Assembly (NCBI GenBank): GCA_002319885.1 | Contig: DCFT01000028.1 | Coordinates: 182,891-190,101, forward strand | Source of the DNA: Bacteroidales bacterium UBA1797 | GTDB lineage: Bacteria > Bacteroidota > Bacteroidia > Bacteroidales > VadinHA17 | Direction of reading: 5' to 3' | DNA length: 7,211 bases | Shown here: piece after piece, positions 6,780-7,211 of the stretch | Numbering within the stretch: the first letter of the stretch is position 1 | How the letters are laid out: the number at the start of each line of letters is the position of its first letter | Notes under the pieces: generated by a model | The model's database searches: none | What the model was told of the DNA's origin: nothing | Seen by the model: only the letters and a program-made list of their open reading frames with translations | Program-made: the position numbers and the translations under genes

Positions 6780-6796
6780 TGTAGGTTCGATGCATG
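6780..6796. repeat. Partial left half of a GCATGC-centred palindrome
   Basis: TGTAGGTTCGATGCATG matches the left half and centre of the intact palindrome at 6809-6838 (TGTAGGGACGTTGCATG) at 14 of 17 positions. No right half follows. It starts 10 bases after the second lepB gene. It may be a decayed copy; given its length, chance cannot be excluded. Confidence 0.4.
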
Positions 6797-6807
6797 TAAT
6801 ATATGCA

Positions 6808-6839
6808 GTGTAGGGACGTTGCATGCAACGTCCCTACAC
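6808..6839. repeat. Perfect 32-bp palindrome, copy 2 of the GCATGC-centred family
   Basis: Arms of 16 bases (6808-6823 and 6824-6839) are exact reverse complements; each arm reads GTGTAGGGACGTTGCA inward. Compared with copy 1 (core 3011-3040), each arm differs at two positions (A to G and A to T), and both changes are mirrored on the other arm, so perfect symmetry is kept. It lies between the convergent second lepB and rplT, just before the terminator hairpin. Confidence 0.9.
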
Positions 6840-6847
6840 ATATAAAA

Positions 6848-6889
6848 TAAAAAAAGGGATACGTTTTAACAAACATGTCCCTTTCTTTT
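6848..6889. terminator. Bidirectional intrinsic terminator between lepB and rplT
   Basis: AAAGGGATACGTTT (6853-6866), loop TAAC, AAACATGTCCCTTT (6871-6884) form a 14-bp stem with one wobble and one mismatch on either strand. On the plus strand it runs into TTTCTTTTATAAAA after the TCCC; on the minus strand into TTTTTTTATTTTATA. Both are good U-tracts, so it should end the lepB transcript in one direction and the rplT transcript in the other. Confidence 0.75.
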
Positions 6890-6904
6890 ATAAAATATGC
6901 ATTG

Positions 6905-6930
6905 TAGGATCGTTGCATGCAACGTTCCTG
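6905..6930. repeat. Decayed palindrome, copy 3 of the GCATGC-centred family
   Basis: The 14-bp core CGTTGCATGCAACG (6911-6924) is perfect. Outside it, T6910 faces T6925 (a mismatch), and the arms then continue AGGA/TCCT with a T-G end pair. Unlike copies 1 and 2, this substitution is not compensated. It ends one base before the rplT stop codon, so the rplT mRNA passes straight through it and then into the terminator. Confidence 0.75.
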
Positions 6931-7211
6931 CTATTTTACGGTTTCCACAATTGCTTTAAAAGCTTCCGGGTGGTTCATAGCAAGGTCGGCAAGAGTTTTT
7001 CTATTAAGTGCAATCCCTTTCTTATCAAGCTTGCCGATAAACTCGGAATAGCTCATGTCATACTGACGAACACCTGCATTTATCCTTTGAATCCACATTG
7101 CCCTGAAAAGGCCTTTCTTTTTCTTTCTGTCGCGGTATGCATACCCCATCCCTTTGTCGAGGGTATTCTTTGCAACCGTTATTACGTTTCTTCTTGATCC
7201 GAAGTTTCCTT
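6931..7211 (-). CDS. rplT: 50S ribosomal protein L20, 5' end cut by the window
   Basis: L20 binds 23S rRNA early in assembly of the large ribosomal subunit. The reading frame is open to the right edge and shows 92 residues, ending in the typical AFKAIVETVK. The segment upstream of the internal Met at 7149 reads GNFGSRRNVITVAKNTLDKG, which is clearly L20 sequence, so that Met is not the start; about 20 to 25 N-terminal residues lie beyond the window. Other signatures are the basic YRDRKKKKGLFRAMWIQRINAG, the QYDMSYSEFI turn and NRKTLADLAMNHPEAF. L20 normally follows infC and rpmI; if that order holds, they lie to the right. It converges on lepB with a shared terminator hairpin at 6848-6889. 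Confidence 0.96.
   Translation of the reverse strand, partial: GNFGSRRNVITVAKNTLDKGMGYAYRDRKKKKGLFRAMWIQRINAGVRQYDMSYSEFIGKLDKKGIALNRKTLADLAMNHPEAFKAIVETVK

Larger units (their letters stand above)
6801..6929. repeat. Direct repeat pair, 94 bases apart, each containing a palindrome
   Basis: Segments 6801-6835 and 6895-6929 align without gaps at 31 of 35 positions. Both begin with ATATGCA, continue through TGTAGG and the CGTTGCATGCAACG core, and end in TCCT or CCCT. The shared ATATGCA lies outside the palindrome proper. It suggests either that a unit of about 94 bases was duplicated or that the family's true boundary extends beyond the symmetric part. Confidence 0.6.

Noticed and set aside
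6931..7149. A 72-residue L20 starting at the internal Met at 7149
   Set aside because: The upstream codons up to 7211 continue in frame and encode normal L20 sequence, so the true start is outside the window.
6823..7197. 124-residue open frame on the plus strand opposite rplT
   Set aside because: It runs antisense through unmistakable L20 coding sequence and through palindrome copies; the product has no recognisable pattern.

Overview
The window looks like an ordinary piece of core chromosome from an AT-rich member of the Bacteroidota, probably Bacteroidales-like. Several things point there: TrmD, DapB and L20 read like Bacteroidota orthologues; there are two long (about 460 residue) type I signal peptidases in tandem after dapB; none of the start codons has a clear Shine-Dalgarno sequence; and one exact TAnnTTTG-type -7 promoter box is visible. 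This placement is an inference from recognition of sequence, not from a search.

Layout from left to right. An 8-bp tandem repeat lies at the left edge (1-25), just past the 3' end of trmD (tRNA m1G37 methyltransferase, minus strand, 40-732). A divergent gap (733-874) holds a worn CTTYGTG-type repeat and a candidate promoter for a small eight-cysteine YkgJ-type protein (plus, 875-1117). That gene converges on a secreted or periplasmic YtcJ-like amidohydrolase (minus, 1270-2958). The gap between them is filled by an inverted pair of a GC-richer dispersed repeat, which overlaps the amidohydrolase stop codon. The next divergent gap (2959-3168) has an AT-rich palindrome 2 bp from the amidohydrolase start and a perfect 38-bp palindrome. 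Then come dapB (plus, 3169-3885) and two tandem lepB paralogues (3924-5312 and 5388-6770), probably one operon. They converge on rplT (minus, 6931 to beyond the window edge). The gap between them holds one intact, one decayed and one partial palindrome of the same family as the one at 3007-3044, plus a hairpin that should terminate transcription in both directions.

How the genes relate: trmD and rplT are translation housekeeping. dapB makes the precursor of lysine and meso-diaminopimelate. The two LepB proteins sit in the inner membrane and cut signal peptides from exported proteins; the amidohydrolase has such a signal peptide and could be one of their clients. I see no defence system, CRISPR array, transposase gene, phage gene or tRNA. 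The unexplained content is a set of small dispersed repeats in nearly every intergenic gap. The best of these is a palindrome family in which every difference between the two intact copies is mirrored on both arms.
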